Notes: generated by a model from the letters alone, not told the origin. Shown: positions 7,410 through 15,226, counted from the first letter of the stretch. The stretch: DNA of 42,533 bases from Corynebacterium sp. MSK008 (GCF_030232585.1 NZ_JASPJX010000014.1:1-42533), one strand, 5' to 3'. Numbers and translations: made by a program.

Positions 7410-9035
7410 ATGGCACACGAACGCGCCGGCCAGCCCGCCCGCGAGGACGACCTCATCGACATCGCCGAGGTGGTCACCGCCTACTACACCCGCGACATCG
7501 ACCCGCAAAACCCGGACCAGCAGGTCGCCTTCGGCACCTCCGGCCACCGCGGCTCCTCCCTGGACAACGCGTTCAACGAGGCGCACATCCTGGCCACAAC
7601 GCAGGCGATCGTGGACTACCGCCGTGGCGAAGGCATCGACGGGACGGTCTACATCGGCCGCGACACCCACGCCCTGTCCGAGCCGGCGATGGTCTCCGCG
7701 CTCGAGGTGCTCATTGCCAACGAGGTGCAAGTGCTTGTCGACGCCTCCGGCCGCTACACGCCCACCCCGGCCGTCTCCCACGCCATCCTGACCCACACCG
7801 GCGGCAAGGCCGACGGCATTGTGGTGACCCCGTCCCACAACCCGCCGCGCGACGGCGGCTTCAAATACAACCCGCCCACCGGCGGGCCCGCGCCGGCAGA
7901 GGCCACGGACTGGATTGCCAAGCGTGCCAACGAGTACATCGCCGCAGGCCTCGACGGCGTGAAGCGCACTCCTGTCATGGGCGTGCTGGACGAGCGCGCC
8001 GGGAAGTTCGACTACCTCGACCACTACGTTGCCGACCTGGGCAACGTGGTGGACATGGACGCGATCAAGGCATCTGGCCTGCACATCGGCGCCGACCCGA
8101 TGGGCGGGGCGAGCGTGGACTACTGGGGCGCCATCGGCGAGCGCTACGGGCTGAACCTCGAGGTGGTCAACCCGCACGTGGACGCCACCTGGCGGTTTAT
8201 GACGCTGGACACCGACGGCAAGATCCGCATGGACTGCTCCAGCCCCAACTCCATGGCGTCGCTGGTGCACAACCGCGACAAGTTCGACCTGGCCACCGGC
8301 AACGACGCGGACGCGGACCGCCACGGCATCGTCACCCCCGACGCGGGCCTGATGAACCCGAACCACTACCTGGCCGTGGCCATCGAGTACCTGTTCAGCC
8401 ACCGCGACGGCTGGTCCGAAGGCACCGCGGTGGGCAAGACCCTGGTGTCGTCCTCCATGATCGACCGCGTCGTCGCGTCGCTCGGCCGCGAGCTGGTGGA
8501 AGTGCCCGTCGGCTTCAAGTGGTTCGTGCCGGGGCTCATCGACGGCACCATCGGCTTCGGCGGCGAAGAGTCCGCCGGCGCGTCGTTCTTGCGCAAGGAC
8601 GGCACCGTCTGGTCCACCGACAAGGACGGGTTGATCATGGACCTGCTCGCCGCGGAGATCACCGCCGTGACCGGCAAGACGCCGTCGGCGCGCTACGCGG
8701 AGCTCGAGGCCGAGTACGGCGCACCGGCCTACGCGCGTATCGACGCCCCGGCCGGCCGCGAAGAAAAGGCCAAGCTCAAGGCGCTGTCGGCTGGCCAGGT
8801 TTCGGCGGATACGTTGGCGGGCGAAGCTATCGTCGCAAAGCTGACTGAAGCTCCCGGCAATGGTGCCACCATCGGCGGGCTGAAGGTGACCACCGAAAAC
8901 GCGTGGTTTGCGGCGCGGCCGTCCGGCACCGAGGACAAGTACAAGATCTACGCCGAGTCCTTCAAGGGCGAGGAGCACCTGAAGCAGGTGCAGCAGGAAG
9001 CCAAGGCGCTCGTAACTGAGGTTTTGGGCAGCTAG
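7410..9035 (+). CDS. pgm: Phosphoglucomutase (alpha-D-glucose phosphate-specific)
   Basis: This cytoplasmic enzyme interconverts glucose 1-phosphate and glucose 6-phosphate, linking glycolysis to glycogen, trehalose and cell-wall sugar synthesis. The 541-residue protein has the order expected of the alpha-phosphohexomutase family. The N-terminal substrate loop GTSGHRG lies near residue 45, and the catalytic phosphoserine loop TPSHNPP near 142. The magnesium-binding loop NDADADRHG lies near 297, the sugar-recognition GEESAG near 389, and the phosphate-binding [12 protein letters not shown] near 505. The ATG at 7410 follows an AAGGAGC ribosome-binding site. It is read divergently from the symporter. 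Confidence 0.97.
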   Translation: MAHERAGQPAREDDLIDIAEVVTAYYTRDIDPQNPDQQVAFGTSGHRGSSLDNAFNEAHILATTQAIVDYRRGEGIDGTVYIGRDTHALSEPAMVSALEVLIANEVQVLVDASGRYTPTPAVSHAILTHTGGKADGIVVTPSHNPPRDGGFKYNPPTGGPAPAEATDWIAKRANEYIAAGLDGVKRTPVMGVLDERAGKFDYLDHYVADLGNVVDMDAIKASGLHIGADPMGGASVDYWGAIGERYGLNLEVVNPHVDATWRFMTLDTDGKIRMDCSSPNSMASLVHNRDKFDLATGNDADADRHGIVTPDAGLMNPNHYLAVAIEYLFSHRDGWSEGTAVGKTLVSSSMIDRVVASLGRELVEVPVGFKWFVPGLIDGTIGFGGEESAGASFLRKDGTVWSTDKDGLIMDLLAAEITAVTGKTPSARYAELEAEYGAPAYARIDAPAGREEKAKLKALSAGQVSADTLAGEAIVAKLTEAPGNGATIGGLKVTTENAWFAARPSGTEDKYKIYAESFKGEEHLKQVQQEAKALVTEVLGS

Positions 9036-9053
9036 TGGAGTAACGTACGACCT

Positions 9054-9536
9054 GTGAGTACAACAACAACCCCAGCGCCCGAGCACACCACGAAAACGCT
9101 GGTGCTGGACATCCTCTCGGCGCTTGCGCGCTTCTACATGGCGTACGTGTGGCTGGACGCGGGCATTGCGAAGCTCGGCGCCCCCCTCGACGTGACCAAG
9201 ACCATCGAGGCCTACGAGATCTTCACCCCCGACTGGTCTTACCTGCTCGCCCACATCATCGGGCCCCTTGAAGTGGCCGGCGGGCTGCTGCTGCTTCTGG
9301 GTATTAAGCTGCGCTGGTCCGGCAAGGTCTCCATCATTGTGCTGACGCTGTTCATCATCGGCATGCTCTCCGCGTGGCAGCGCGGGCTGGTGATCGACTG
9401 CGGCTGCTTCGACCCGTCGGCGGCCACCGAGGGCGAGAGCAACCTGCTCGTCACCGTGGCGCGCGATGTGGGCTACATCGCCATCACCGGGTTCATGATG
9501 TGGCGCCCGTTTAAGAAGTTCGCTATCTACCCCTAA
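9054..9536 (+). CDS. MauE/DoxX-like membrane protein with DCGCF motif
   Basis: A 160-residue membrane protein with four hydrophobic segments (about 22-40, 68-85, 91-110 and 132-152) of the MauE/DoxX superfamily. A cysteine pair in DCGCFD lies near residue 124, just after the third helix. MauE-type proteins are thought to feed or regenerate disulphide-handling proteins. The next gene encodes a membrane-anchored DsbA-like protein on the same strand 59 bases later, which fits a redox pair working on exported proteins. The GTG at 9054 is the first start after the pgm stop codon and gives the family-like N-terminus. The electron partner and direction are not shown by the sequence. Confidence 0.8.
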   Translation: MSTTTTPAPEHTTKTLVLDILSALARFYMAYVWLDAGIAKLGAPLDVTKTIEAYEIFTPDWSYLLAHIIGPLEVAGGLLLLLGIKLRWSGKVSIIVLTLFIIGMLSAWQRGLVIDCGCFDPSAATEGESNLLVTVARDVGYIAITGFMMWRPFKKFAIYP

Positions 9537-9595
9537 GCTTGTAGGGGTAAAGCTGTACCCGCCATGCCGTCAGGCACATACAACAGGAGATAACT

Positions 9596-10387
9596 GTGAC
9601 CACACGCAAAGTGGAAAACCCGAATAAGAAGGGCAACGCCGCCTTCATCTGGGCAGTCCTCGCCGTCCTGGCCATCGCCCTCGTGGTGATCGGCCTGATC
9701 GTCTTCAACGGCCGCGAAAACCGCAGCGCCGCCATCCAGGAAGAGATGATCGACGTCGAGGGCATCAACGTTGCCTGGGACGGGGAGGAAAACACCATCC
9801 ACCTCACCGGCGACAACGCCGACGCGAACACCGCCGAGCTGCTCGAAGACTTCTCCTGCTCCTACTGTGCGGAACTGCACATTTCCACCGACGAGGCGAT
9901 GCTGGAGAAGCTCAAGGCCGGCGAGATCAACGTGGACCTGCGCCCGATGGTTGCGCTGGACAACGGCCAGGAAGGCCACTCCACCAAGGCGCTCGCCGCC
10001 GAGCTGGCCCTGATCGCCAACGGTGACCTGGCGCAGGCGTTCACCGTCCGCGACTACCTGTTCCAGAACCAGCAGTCCGCGTACAACAAGTACGACAACG
10101 ACGGCTTCGCAGACCTGGCCAAGGACTACGAGGCCTCCGACGCCGCCATCCAGGACATCCGCGACGGCAAGTACATCGAGACCGCCAAGCGTATGGGCTC
10201 CGAGAACATGAAGTACCAGGAGGACGAGACCGGTGAGGCGTGGACCCCGCGCGTCCTGGTCGACGGCAAGGACATTGAAGACATCGTCGACATCGAGGAA
10301 CTCCGGGAGATTGTGGGCGACCCCTCCCTGGATGAGAAGAAGGATTCCGCACGTAACTACTGGCCGGAGGTTCTGGCCAGCCTCTAA
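9596..10387 (+). CDS. Membrane-anchored DsbA-like thiol-disulphide oxidoreductase
   Basis: A 263-residue protein with a cytoplasmic lysine-rich N-terminus, one membrane anchor at about 17-40 and an extracytoplasmic thioredoxin-fold domain of the DsbA/DSBA-like type. The active site is FSCSYC near residue 85, a CxxC motif with Ser-Tyr between the cysteines. The cis-proline loop appears as TPRVLVDG near 218. The helical insert between them is acidic, as in actinobacterial DsbA homologues. The GTG at 9596 has an AGGAG ribosome-binding site. The likely role is disulphide formation in secreted proteins, with the DCGCF membrane protein upstream as a possible partner. A terminator follows. Confidence 0.88.
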   Translation: MTTRKVENPNKKGNAAFIWAVLAVLAIALVVIGLIVFNGRENRSAAIQEEMIDVEGINVAWDGEENTIHLTGDNADANTAELLEDFSCSYCAELHISTDEAMLEKLKAGEINVDLRPMVALDNGQEGHSTKALAAELALIANGDLAQAFTVRDYLFQNQQSAYNKYDNDGFADLAKDYEASDAAIQDIRDGKYIETAKRMGSENMKYQEDETGEAWTPRVLVDGKDIEDIVDIEELREIVGDPSLDEKKDSARNYWPEVLASL

Positions 10388-10410
10388 GCGCTGTTGTTGA
10401 TAGCGTTTTC

Positions 10411-10445
10411 ACCGCCTCACTCCGGGTTCGGGGTGGGGCGGTTTC
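10411..10445 (+). terminator. Rho-independent terminator after the DsbA-like gene
   Basis: A 13-bp stem with two G-T pairs (10411-10423 with 10430-10442) is followed by TTTCACTTT. It lies 24 bases after the stop codon. Confidence 0.75.
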
Positions 10446-10462
10446 ACTTTCCCGCTGGGGAT

Positions 10463-10491
10463 TTGGAGGCCCGCGCGCCCGGCTGTATATT
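10463..10491 (+). promoter_or_regulatory. Promoter of the tRNA-Ala genes
   Basis: TTGGAG at 10463-10468 and TATATT at 10486-10491 are separated by 17 bases and lie just upstream of the first tRNA-Ala. This is a good match to a housekeeping sigma-A type promoter. Confidence 0.65.
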
Positions 10492-10507
10492 TACGTGAGT
10501 TATCCAA

Positions 10508-10580
10508 GGGGCTATGGCGCAGTTGGTAGCGCACCACACTGGCAGTGTGGGGGTCACGGGTTCGAATCCCGTTAGCTCCA
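10508..10580 (+). tRNA. tRNA-Ala (GGC), copy 1
   Basis: A 73-base cloverleaf. Acceptor stem GGGGCTA pairs with TAGCTCC, and the anticodon stem CCACA/TGTGG holds the loop CTGGCAG with anticodon GGC. The T-arm ACGGG TTCGAAT CCCGT is perfect. The 3' CCA is not encoded. It reads GCC codons, the dominant alanine codon in such genomes. Confidence 0.97.
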
Positions 10581-10622
10581 CTCCACAACTACATATTCCT
10601 TGCGACGGTTTGGTCGTCGTAC

Positions 10623-10695
10623 GGGGCTATGGCGCAGTTGGTAGCGCACCACACTGGCAGTGTGGGGGTCACGGGTTCGAATCCCGTTAGCTCCA
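10623..10695 (+). tRNA. tRNA-Ala (GGC), copy 2
   Basis: Identical in all 73 bases to the copy that ends 42 bases upstream. The short spacer shows no promoter of its own, so the two are probably made as one precursor. A terminator follows within 12 bases. Confidence 0.97.
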
Positions 10696-10706
10696 CGTAG
10701 AAATGC

Positions 10707-10737
10707 AACTGCCCGGCTGTTCGGCCGGGCAGTTTTT
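10707..10737 (+). terminator. Terminator of the tRNA-Ala pair
   Basis: A perfect 11-bp stem AACTGCCCGGC (10707-10717) with GCCGGGCAGTT (10724-10734) runs into five T residues. Confidence 0.9.
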
Positions 10738-10837
10738 GCGTTGCGGGGCCGCGGCGCAGGCGAGGGCGGTTGTAAGTTTCCGGTGCATGGCCAGGAGTGT
10801 AGCGAAATCATAGTGGTTGCGAGCTACGCTGAGCTGC

Positions 10838-11281
10838 ATGTTTGCGTCACCGATCGGACCGTTGCGCCTCGTCGCCAGTGAGAGCGGCGTCACCCGCGTC
10901 TGCTTCGAGGGGGAGCAGTTGCCTATCGACGAACCTTCGGCGAGCCCCCTGGTTACCCAAGAACTGACCGAATACTTCGCCGGCACGCGCCGAGAATTCA
11001 CCGTGCCGCTGGATTTAACGGGCGTGACTGAGTTCCGCGCTGCGGTGCTGCGGGAGCTGGCGAAAGTCCCGTACGGGGAGACCACCACCTACGCGCAGCT
11101 CGCCCGCGCGGTGGGCAACCCCAAGGCAGTGCGCGCGGTGGGCAGCGCGTGCGCGACCAACCCGCTGCCGCTGTTCATCCCGTGCCACCGGGTGCTGCGC
11201 AGCGACGGTCAACTTGGCGGTTACCGTGGCGGGACAGAGGCAAAACGTTTCCTACTGCGATTGGAGGGCATCGATGTCTGA
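10838..11281 (+). CDS. ogt: Methylated-DNA--[protein]-cysteine S-methyltransferase
   Basis: This suicide DNA-repair protein removes alkyl groups from O6-alkylguanine onto its own cysteine. The 147-residue protein has the active-site motif IPCHRV near residue 115, followed by GGYRGG. The DNA-binding helix-turn-helix region lies before it, including the TTYAQLA segment and the AVRAVGSACATNP segment. The ATG at 10838 is preferred over an upstream TTG because the family-like sequence begins there (MFASPIGPLRL). The last codons overlap the start of the fructosamine kinase gene in ATGTCTGA, so translation is coupled. Confidence 0.94.
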   Translation: MFASPIGPLRLVASESGVTRVCFEGEQLPIDEPSASPLVTQELTEYFAGTRREFTVPLDLTGVTEFRAAVLRELAKVPYGETTTYAQLARAVGNPKAVRAVGSACATNPLPLFIPCHRVLRSDGQLGGYRGGTEAKRFLLRLEGIDV

Positions 11282-12035
11282 CACGTTTGTGAAGCACGGC
11301 AGCGCGCCGGGAGCGGCCGCCGCGGAAGCCGCGTACCTGCGCTGGCTGCGCGAGGGTTCCACCGCGGTGGTGGAGGTGCTGGAGCTAGACGAGGACGCGA
11401 ACACGCTGACCATCGAGAAAGTGGATTCGGCCCGTCCGACCGTGGACGCGGCACGCGAGGCCGGCCGGGAGCTGGCCGCCATCCACGCCATGGGGGCCGC
11501 CGCGTTCGGCGCGCCCGCGGACGAGTGGGACGGCCCCAACTTCATCGGCACCCGCCAGCAGGCGTGCGAGCCCACCGAGCGCTGGGCCGAGTTCTACGTT
11601 AAGCAGCGGGTGCTGCCATTTGCGGAAAAGGCGCTGAGGGTGGGGAATCTCGGGGACGGCGGAATGGACGTCGTCAAGCAAGCATGCAATGCGCTGCTTG
11701 AAGAAGACGAGAGCGCCCCGCTTGCGCGTATCCACGGCGACCTGTGGGCGGGCAACCTGCTGTTTGGGTCGGAGGGGCCGCGGTTTATCGACCCTGCGGC
11801 ACACGGCGGACACCCGCTGACTGACATCGCCATGCTGGAGCTGTTCGGCGCGCCGCATTTCAGCGCGATCGTGGACGGGTACTTGGATGCCGGGGGCGAT
11901 TTGGGCAGCGACTGGCAGCGGCGCATCGCGGTGCACCAGCTGCACCCGCTGGCGGTGCACGCGTGGACGCACGGCCCGTCCTACGGCTCCGCGCTCGTGA
12001 GCGCGGCGGAGGAGACCCTGCGCGTGGTGGGCTAG
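11274..12035 (+). CDS. Fructosamine kinase family protein
   Basis: A 253-residue member of the fructosamine-3-kinase/ketosamine kinase family, which phosphorylates sugars attached to protein amines and so promotes deglycation. The kinase-fold catalytic block is ARIHGDLWAGNLLF near residue 155, carrying the HGD catalytic aspartate. It is followed by FIDPAAHGGHPLTDIAMLEL, which supplies the metal-binding aspartate. The N-terminal lobe is short compared with animal enzymes, as is usual in bacteria. The ATG lies within the end of the upstream alkyltransferase gene, so both are damage-repair functions on one transcript. Substrates in this organism are inferred. Confidence 0.9.
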   Translation: MSDTFVKHGSAPGAAAAEAAYLRWLREGSTAVVEVLELDEDANTLTIEKVDSARPTVDAAREAGRELAAIHAMGAAAFGAPADEWDGPNFIGTRQQACEPTERWAEFYVKQRVLPFAEKALRVGNLGDGGMDVVKQACNALLEEDESAPLARIHGDLWAGNLLFGSEGPRFIDPAAHGGHPLTDIAMLELFGAPHFSAIVDGYLDAGGDLGSDWQRRIAVHQLHPLAVHAWTHGPSYGSALVSAAEETLRVVG

Positions 12036-12069
12036 GGGTTGACCGGGATGTGAATGCCCGCTACGCTGC

Positions 12070-12090
12070 GTTGTAATACATGTAATACAA
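12070..12090. promoter_or_regulatory. Likely operator of the toxin-antitoxin operon
   Basis: TTGTAATACATGTAATACAA (12071-12090) is at once an imperfect palindrome around ACATGT and a tandem repeat of TGTAATACA. It lies 15-34 bases before the antitoxin ATG and overlaps where a promoter should be. This fits autorepression by the antitoxin, as known for Phd/YefM and VapB families. Confidence 0.6.
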
Positions 12091-12104
12091 CAGGTAGGTG
12101 TCGC

Positions 12105-12491
12105 ATGGGTGTTGAGGAACGGCTGCAAGAGCTGCTGGCTGAGCAGGCGGGTAGTGCCGCCGTATCAATGCGGGAGCTGAACCAAAAGACGCGTGCGGTG
12201 ATCGACCGTGTGGTGAAGGAGGGGATTGCATTGACGGTGACGGATAGGGGACGGCCGATTGCGGAAATTCATCCGGTGAGCCAGAAAACAGGCTTGGACC
12301 GGCTTGAGGAACTGGGGCTCCTGGAGCAGAGGGGGAAACCGTTCGAAGTGGACTGGGAACCCATCCAGCTCGACTTCACTCTGGAGGAATGGCTTGAGGA
12401 GGAGCGCGGTGAGGACCGCCTGGAGCGGGTGATGGCGGACCTCCGCACCCTGGACAGCACTCACGCAGGCAAGGGTGAGGGAGATGAATAA
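12105..12491 (+). CDS. Type II antitoxin, Phd/YefM family (VapB-type)
   Basis: A 128-residue protein. Its N-terminal part (about 18-60) matches the Phd/YefM DNA-binding fold: MRELNQKT, then a helix, then TVTDRGRPIAEI. The C-terminal half is acidic (EEWLEEERGEDRLE) and would wrap the toxin. It should neutralise the PIN-domain toxin encoded next and repress its own operon through the palindrome just upstream. The ATG at 12105 has an AGGTAGGT ribosome-binding site and begins the family-like sequence. It overlaps the toxin gene by 8 bases, the usual sign of coupled translation in such pairs. Confidence 0.88.
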   Translation: MGVEERLQELLAEQAGSAAVSMRELNQKTRAVIDRVVKEGIALTVTDRGRPIAEIHPVSQKTGLDRLEELGLLEQRGKPFEVDWEPIQLDFTLEEWLEEERGEDRLERVMADLRTLDSTHAGKGEGDE

Positions 12492-12897
12492 GGATGGGCC
12501 CGTTGTATACGTCGACTCGTCCGTGCTCATTGCGTCGATTGGCAATGAGTCGTACGGCGCGTGGGCGAGAGAGGTCTTGGCGGGGCAAGAGGCCGTGAGT
12601 TCGGCCATCGCCAAAGTGGAACTAGCACGTTTTGTTCACCGGGTGGGGCAGTTGGGCGACTATCTCCGCCCGGTGATTTCGGCAGTCTCGTTCGCGAAAG
12701 TGGACGATCAGGCAATCGCAGCCGCAGCAGCGGTCAGTGGTGAGGTAAAAGCGCTCGACGCCTTGCACGTGGGGACGTGGGCGCACCTGCAGGCTGTGGG
12801 AACGGACTGTCCGTTCATCACCTTGGACCGCAAGCAGGCAGCGGCAGCCTCGCGGGCAGGGGCGACGGTGCTGCACCCCTTCGGGGACCTGCCCTAG
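12484..12897 (+). CDS. vapC: PIN-domain ribonuclease toxin (VapC-type)
   Basis: A 137-residue PIN-domain protein, the expected endoribonuclease toxin of a VapBC pair. The acidic active-site residues can be followed: Asp in VYVDSSVLI near residue 10, Glu in AKVELARF near 43, Asp in KALDALHVG near 92, and Asp in FITLDRK near 114. The ATG at 12484 lies inside the end of the antitoxin gene. The stop codon TAG at 12895-12897 shares bases with the stop codon of the convergent nadE gene through a CTAG palindrome, so no intergenic space exists. The RNA target is not deducible. Confidence 0.88.
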   Translation: MNKDGPVVYVDSSVLIASIGNESYGAWAREVLAGQEAVSSAIAKVELARFVHRVGQLGDYLRPVISAVSFAKVDDQAIAAAAAVSGEVKALDALHVGTWAHLQAVGTDCPFITLDRKQAAAASRAGATVLHPFGDLP

Positions 12898-13718
12898 CGC
12901 CACCAGGTGTCGTTCGGGCCCGGCGGCAGGTGGCGCTTGTGCTGGCCGACACGCCACAGGTGCTCGAGGCGCTCGGCGGCCTCTTGCGGGATCTGTTTGC
13001 CCTCCAGGTAGTCGTCGATGTGGGCATAGGTGATGCCGAGCGCGTCTTCGTCGGGAAGCGCGGGGCGGTCCTCCTCCAGGTCCGCGGTGGGGACCTTCTC
13101 CCACAGGCGGGGGTCGGCGCCGAGGTGGTCCAAAAGCGCAGCGCCCTGGCGCTTGTTCAGCCCGGCCAGCGGCACGAGGTCGGCGGCGCCGTCGCCGTGT
13201 TTGGTGAAGAACCCGGTGACGTTCTCCGCCGCGTGGTCCGTGCCCACCACCAGAAGGCCGCGCTCGCCGGCGATGGCGTACTGGGCGATCATGCGCATGC
13301 GCGCCTTGACGTTGCCTTTGTTGAAGTCGCCGAGGCTGTCCGCTTTCAGCGCGTGGGCCACCGCGGAAGCCATGGCGGTGGTGGCGGGTTCGATGTCCAC
13401 CGTGACCGTCTCGTCGGGCTGGATGAACTTGAGCGCCAGCTGCGCGTCGTCCTCGTCCGCCTGCACGCCGTGCGGCAGCCGCACCGCCACAAACGTCGCG
13501 TCGCCCCCGGCCGCGCGGCGTTTCTCTACCGCCAGCTGCGCCAGACGCCCGGCGAGCGTCGAGTCCTGCCCGCCGGAAATGCCGAGTACGTACCCTTTCG
13601 CGCCGGTGGCGTCCAGGTAGTCCACCAGGAACTGCACGCGCCGGGTGATCTCTTCTTCCGGGTTGATGGTCGGTGCCACGCCGAGGGCGGTGATGATGTC
13701 TGACTGCATGGCGCTCAT
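12894..13718 (-). CDS. nadE: Ammonia-dependent NAD+ synthetase
   Basis: This cytoplasmic enzyme makes NAD from nicotinate adenine dinucleotide, ATP and ammonia, the last step of NAD synthesis. The N-terminus (ITALGV...INPEEEI) and the PP-loop [19 protein letters not shown] near residue 45 are typical of the short NadE type without a glutaminase domain. Later segments [20 protein letters not shown] and [11 protein letters not shown] also match. Length is 274 residues from the ATG at 13718; the ATG at 13709 is an alternative. Neither has a strong ribosome-binding site. It faces the toxin gene tail-to-tail. pncB and pncA, also in this window, feed the same pathway. Confidence 0.95.
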   Translation of the reverse strand: MSAMQSDIITALGVAPTINPEEEITRRVQFLVDYLDATGAKGYVLGISGGQDSTLAGRLAQLAVEKRRAAGGDATFVAVRLPHGVQADEDDAQLALKFIQPDETVTVDIEPATTAMASAVAHALKADSLGDFNKGNVKARMRMIAQYAIAGERGLLVVGTDHAAENVTGFFTKHGDGAADLVPLAGLNKRQGAALLDHLGADPRLWEKVPTADLEEDRPALPDEDALGITYAHIDDYLEGKQIPQEAAERLEHLWRVGQHKRHLPPGPNDTWWR

Positions 13719-13831
13719 GGTAGGAGGTTTTGATTCAGCGCGTCCGGTGTGTAACATTTACCCCCGTGTTGCGACCCGGCAGCCGCCGGTGGTCGCTAAT
13801 TGCAGGTAATCCGAGCAGAAAGGAGCGCCCG

Positions 13832-13954
13832 ATGAAGGTCCGCAAGTCGCTTCGGTCGCTGAAGAACAAGCCGGGCGCTCAGGTTGTGCGCCGCCACGGC
13901 AAGGTTTTTGTGATCAACAAGAAGGATCCCCGCTTCAAGGCTCGCCAGGGCTAA
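13832..13954 (+). CDS. rpmJ: 50S ribosomal protein L36, cysteine-free form
   Basis: A 40-residue basic protein ([15 protein letters not shown]..., ending in [12 protein letters not shown]) of the L36 family. The usual zinc-binding Cys/His set is absent: there is no cysteine at all. This is the so-called C-minus paralogue, which can replace the zinc form in the large ribosomal subunit when zinc is scarce. The ATG has an AAAGGAG ribosome-binding site, and a terminator follows the gene, so it is monocistronic. I could not recognise a Zur operator upstream. Confidence 0.93.
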   Translation: MKVRKSLRSLKNKPGAQVVRRHGKVFVINKKDPRFKARQG

Positions 13955-13965
13955 GCGCGAATCCC

Positions 13966-13996
13966 GCCCCGTCACCGTTTGGTGGCGGGGCTTTTT
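13966..13996 (+). terminator. Terminator of rpmJ
   Basis: An 11-bp stem with one G-T pair (13966-13976 with 13981-13991) is followed by five T residues. Confidence 0.9.
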
Positions 13997-14052
13997 GCTG
14001 TAATTTTCGGCCGAATTACACGCTTGGGAGCAGTTGGCTGTCCATGTTCTAA

Positions 14053-14062
14053 CTACATGTAG
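14053..14062. promoter_or_regulatory. Candidate NrdR box, distal
   Basis: CTACATGTAG is a perfect 10-bp palindrome. It agrees with the core of the NrdR box (CwAtATaTwG) except at two bases. It lies 53 bases, close to five helical turns, from the stronger proximal copy. Confidence 0.5.
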
Positions 14063-14102
14063 GTGATTTGCTCCCTCTATCCTGGGAATACCACCCGTGT
14101 AA

Positions 14103-14148
14103 CTACTACATGTAGTAGCAGTTGCCGAACTTTCCCCCAAGGTATAGT
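14103..14148 (+). promoter_or_regulatory. Proximal NrdR-like box and promoter of nrdHIE
   Basis: CTACTACATGTAGTAG (14103-14118) is a perfect 16-bp palindrome that fits the NrdR consensus at most conserved positions. It ends just before TTGCCG (14122-14127), which with TATAGT (14143-14148) could form the promoter, with a spacer of 15 bases. Repression of ribonucleotide reductase genes by NrdR bound at paired boxes is established in other bacteria. Its use here is inferred. The leader to the nrdH start is about 100 bases and contains a TCGAAACCC direct repeat. Confidence 0.55.
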
Positions 14149-14249
14149 GTCTCTTGGTGTTGCCCCGGGGGAGCCGGGGAAGCGAGAAAAAGCGTCGAAA
14201 CCCTGTCGAAACCCGGTCGAAGACCCGCACAGAAAGAGCCTGAAGAACT

Positions 14250-14480
14250 ATGTCGATCACCGTTTACAGCAAGCCGGCCTGCATGCAGTGCAAGGCAACC
14301 GAGAAGGCCCTGACCAAGGCCGGCCTTGAGTTCACCACGGTTGACATCTCCATGGACGACGAGGCCCGCGACTACGTCATGGCCCTCGGCTACGTGCAGG
14401 CCCCGGTCGTCGAGGCGAACGGTGAGCACTGGTCCGGTTTCCGTCCGGACCGCATCAAGGGCCTCGCCGCTGCTGCGTAA
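14250..14480 (+). CDS. nrdH: Glutaredoxin-like protein NrdH
   Basis: A 76-residue thioredoxin-fold electron donor that reduces the class Ib ribonucleotide reductase. The redox motif is CMQC at residues 11-14 after the ITVYSKPA strand. APVVEANGEHWSGFRPDRIKGL carries the cis-proline and the WSGFRP signature typical of NrdH. NrdH proteins have a glutaredoxin-like sequence but are reduced by thioredoxin reductase. It is the first gene of nrdHIE. A palindromic element separates it from nrdI by 214 bases, so the operon is looser than usual here. Confidence 0.97.
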   Translation: MSITVYSKPACMQCKATEKALTKAGLEFTTVDISMDDEARDYVMALGYVQAPVVEANGEHWSGFRPDRIKGLAAAA

Positions 14481-14525
14481 GCGGCGGGCCCCGCGACCCT
14501 CGCGCGTCCGGCCGCTCGCTCCCGT

Positions 14526-14592
14526 GGATCCAGCTAGTAAGACCCAGCTAACGGCCGAAATACGGCAGATAGCTGGATCCTAGTAGCTGGAT
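14526..14592. repeat. Long palindromic element, copy 1 (between nrdH and nrdI)
   Basis: About 31-base arms starting GGATCCAGCTA and AAGACCCAGCTAA pair, with five or six mismatches, with the right half ending TAGCTGGATT, around the short loop AAATA. The left arm is nearly identical to a second element at 38966-39032. Both contain AGCTGG(A/G)TC and its complement twice per arm, so nested hairpins are possible. No T-run follows, and a G-rich stretch including a run of eight G lies downstream. It could be a mobile palindromic repeat or an mRNA processing or attenuation structure inside the nrd operon. Confidence 0.75.
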
Positions 14593-14694
14593 TTGGCGAA
14601 AAGGGGGGGGCGGGAGCGGGGCGGGCAGAGGGGGAGAGGCGCCACACACGCCACCCACACAGCAGAAAACTCAACACGAAGAAAGGCGGCTGCC

Positions 14695-15216
14695 ATGCTG
14701 GTGGTCTACTTCTCTTCCGCGACGGAGAACACGAAGCGGTTTGTGGAGAAGCTCGGCCTCCCGTCCCAGCGCATCCCGTTGCGCAGGAACGATCCGGAAC
14801 TGAACGTCGACGAGCCGTACGTGCTCATCTGCCCCACATACGGTGGCGGGGCGAGTGTCAGCGGCGGCAACTCGCGGCCGGTGCCGGGGCAGGTGATCCG
14901 CTTCCTCAACAATGAAAGCAACCGGAGTTTGATCCGGGGTGTCATAGCCGCCGGAAACTCCAACTTCGGCGCAGATTACTGCCTCGCCGGGACGGTGATT
15001 GCCGACAAGTGTAAGGTCCCGTACTTGTACCGGTTCGAGCTCATGGGCTCGGCCGAGGACGTTGCGCACGTGCGCCGCCAACTGGTCCAGAACGCTGGAA
15101 GGTTGGGGCTGCGTGGGGGTCCGGAGGTCGTCGATAGGCAAGATGCTCCAGACGAATCCGAGCGCTTGGCAAAACTGCGCGAAAAATACGCCGGTAAATA
15201 CTCAAGAACACGATGA
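14695..15216 (+). CDS. nrdI: NrdI flavodoxin-like protein of class Ib ribonucleotide reductase
   Basis: NrdI is a small FMN protein that supplies the oxidant for assembling the manganese-tyrosyl radical cofactor of NrdF. The 173-residue protein opens with the flavin phosphate loop [18 protein letters not shown]. It continues with [12 protein letters not shown] near residue 42 and [18 protein letters not shown] near 83, all typical of NrdI. The C-terminal tail of about 25 charged residues is extra. The ATG at 14695 follows a GAAAGG ribosome-binding site; in-frame sequence upstream is low-complexity Arg/Gly and is excluded. It ends 10 bases before the nrdE start. Confidence 0.96.
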   Translation: MLVVYFSSATENTKRFVEKLGLPSQRIPLRRNDPELNVDEPYVLICPTYGGGASVSGGNSRPVPGQVIRFLNNESNRSLIRGVIAAGNSNFGADYCLAGTVIADKCKVPYLYRFELMGSAEDVAHVRRQLVQNAGRLGLRGGPEVVDRQDAPDESERLAKLREKYAGKYSRTR

Positions 15217-15226
15217 AGGACGAGAT

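Noticed and set aside
7293..9254. A 653-residue minus-strand frame opposite pgm
   Set aside because: Antisense artefact: the plus strand encodes phosphoglucomutase with all motifs, and the antisense peptide is Val/Gly/His low-complexity without a family.
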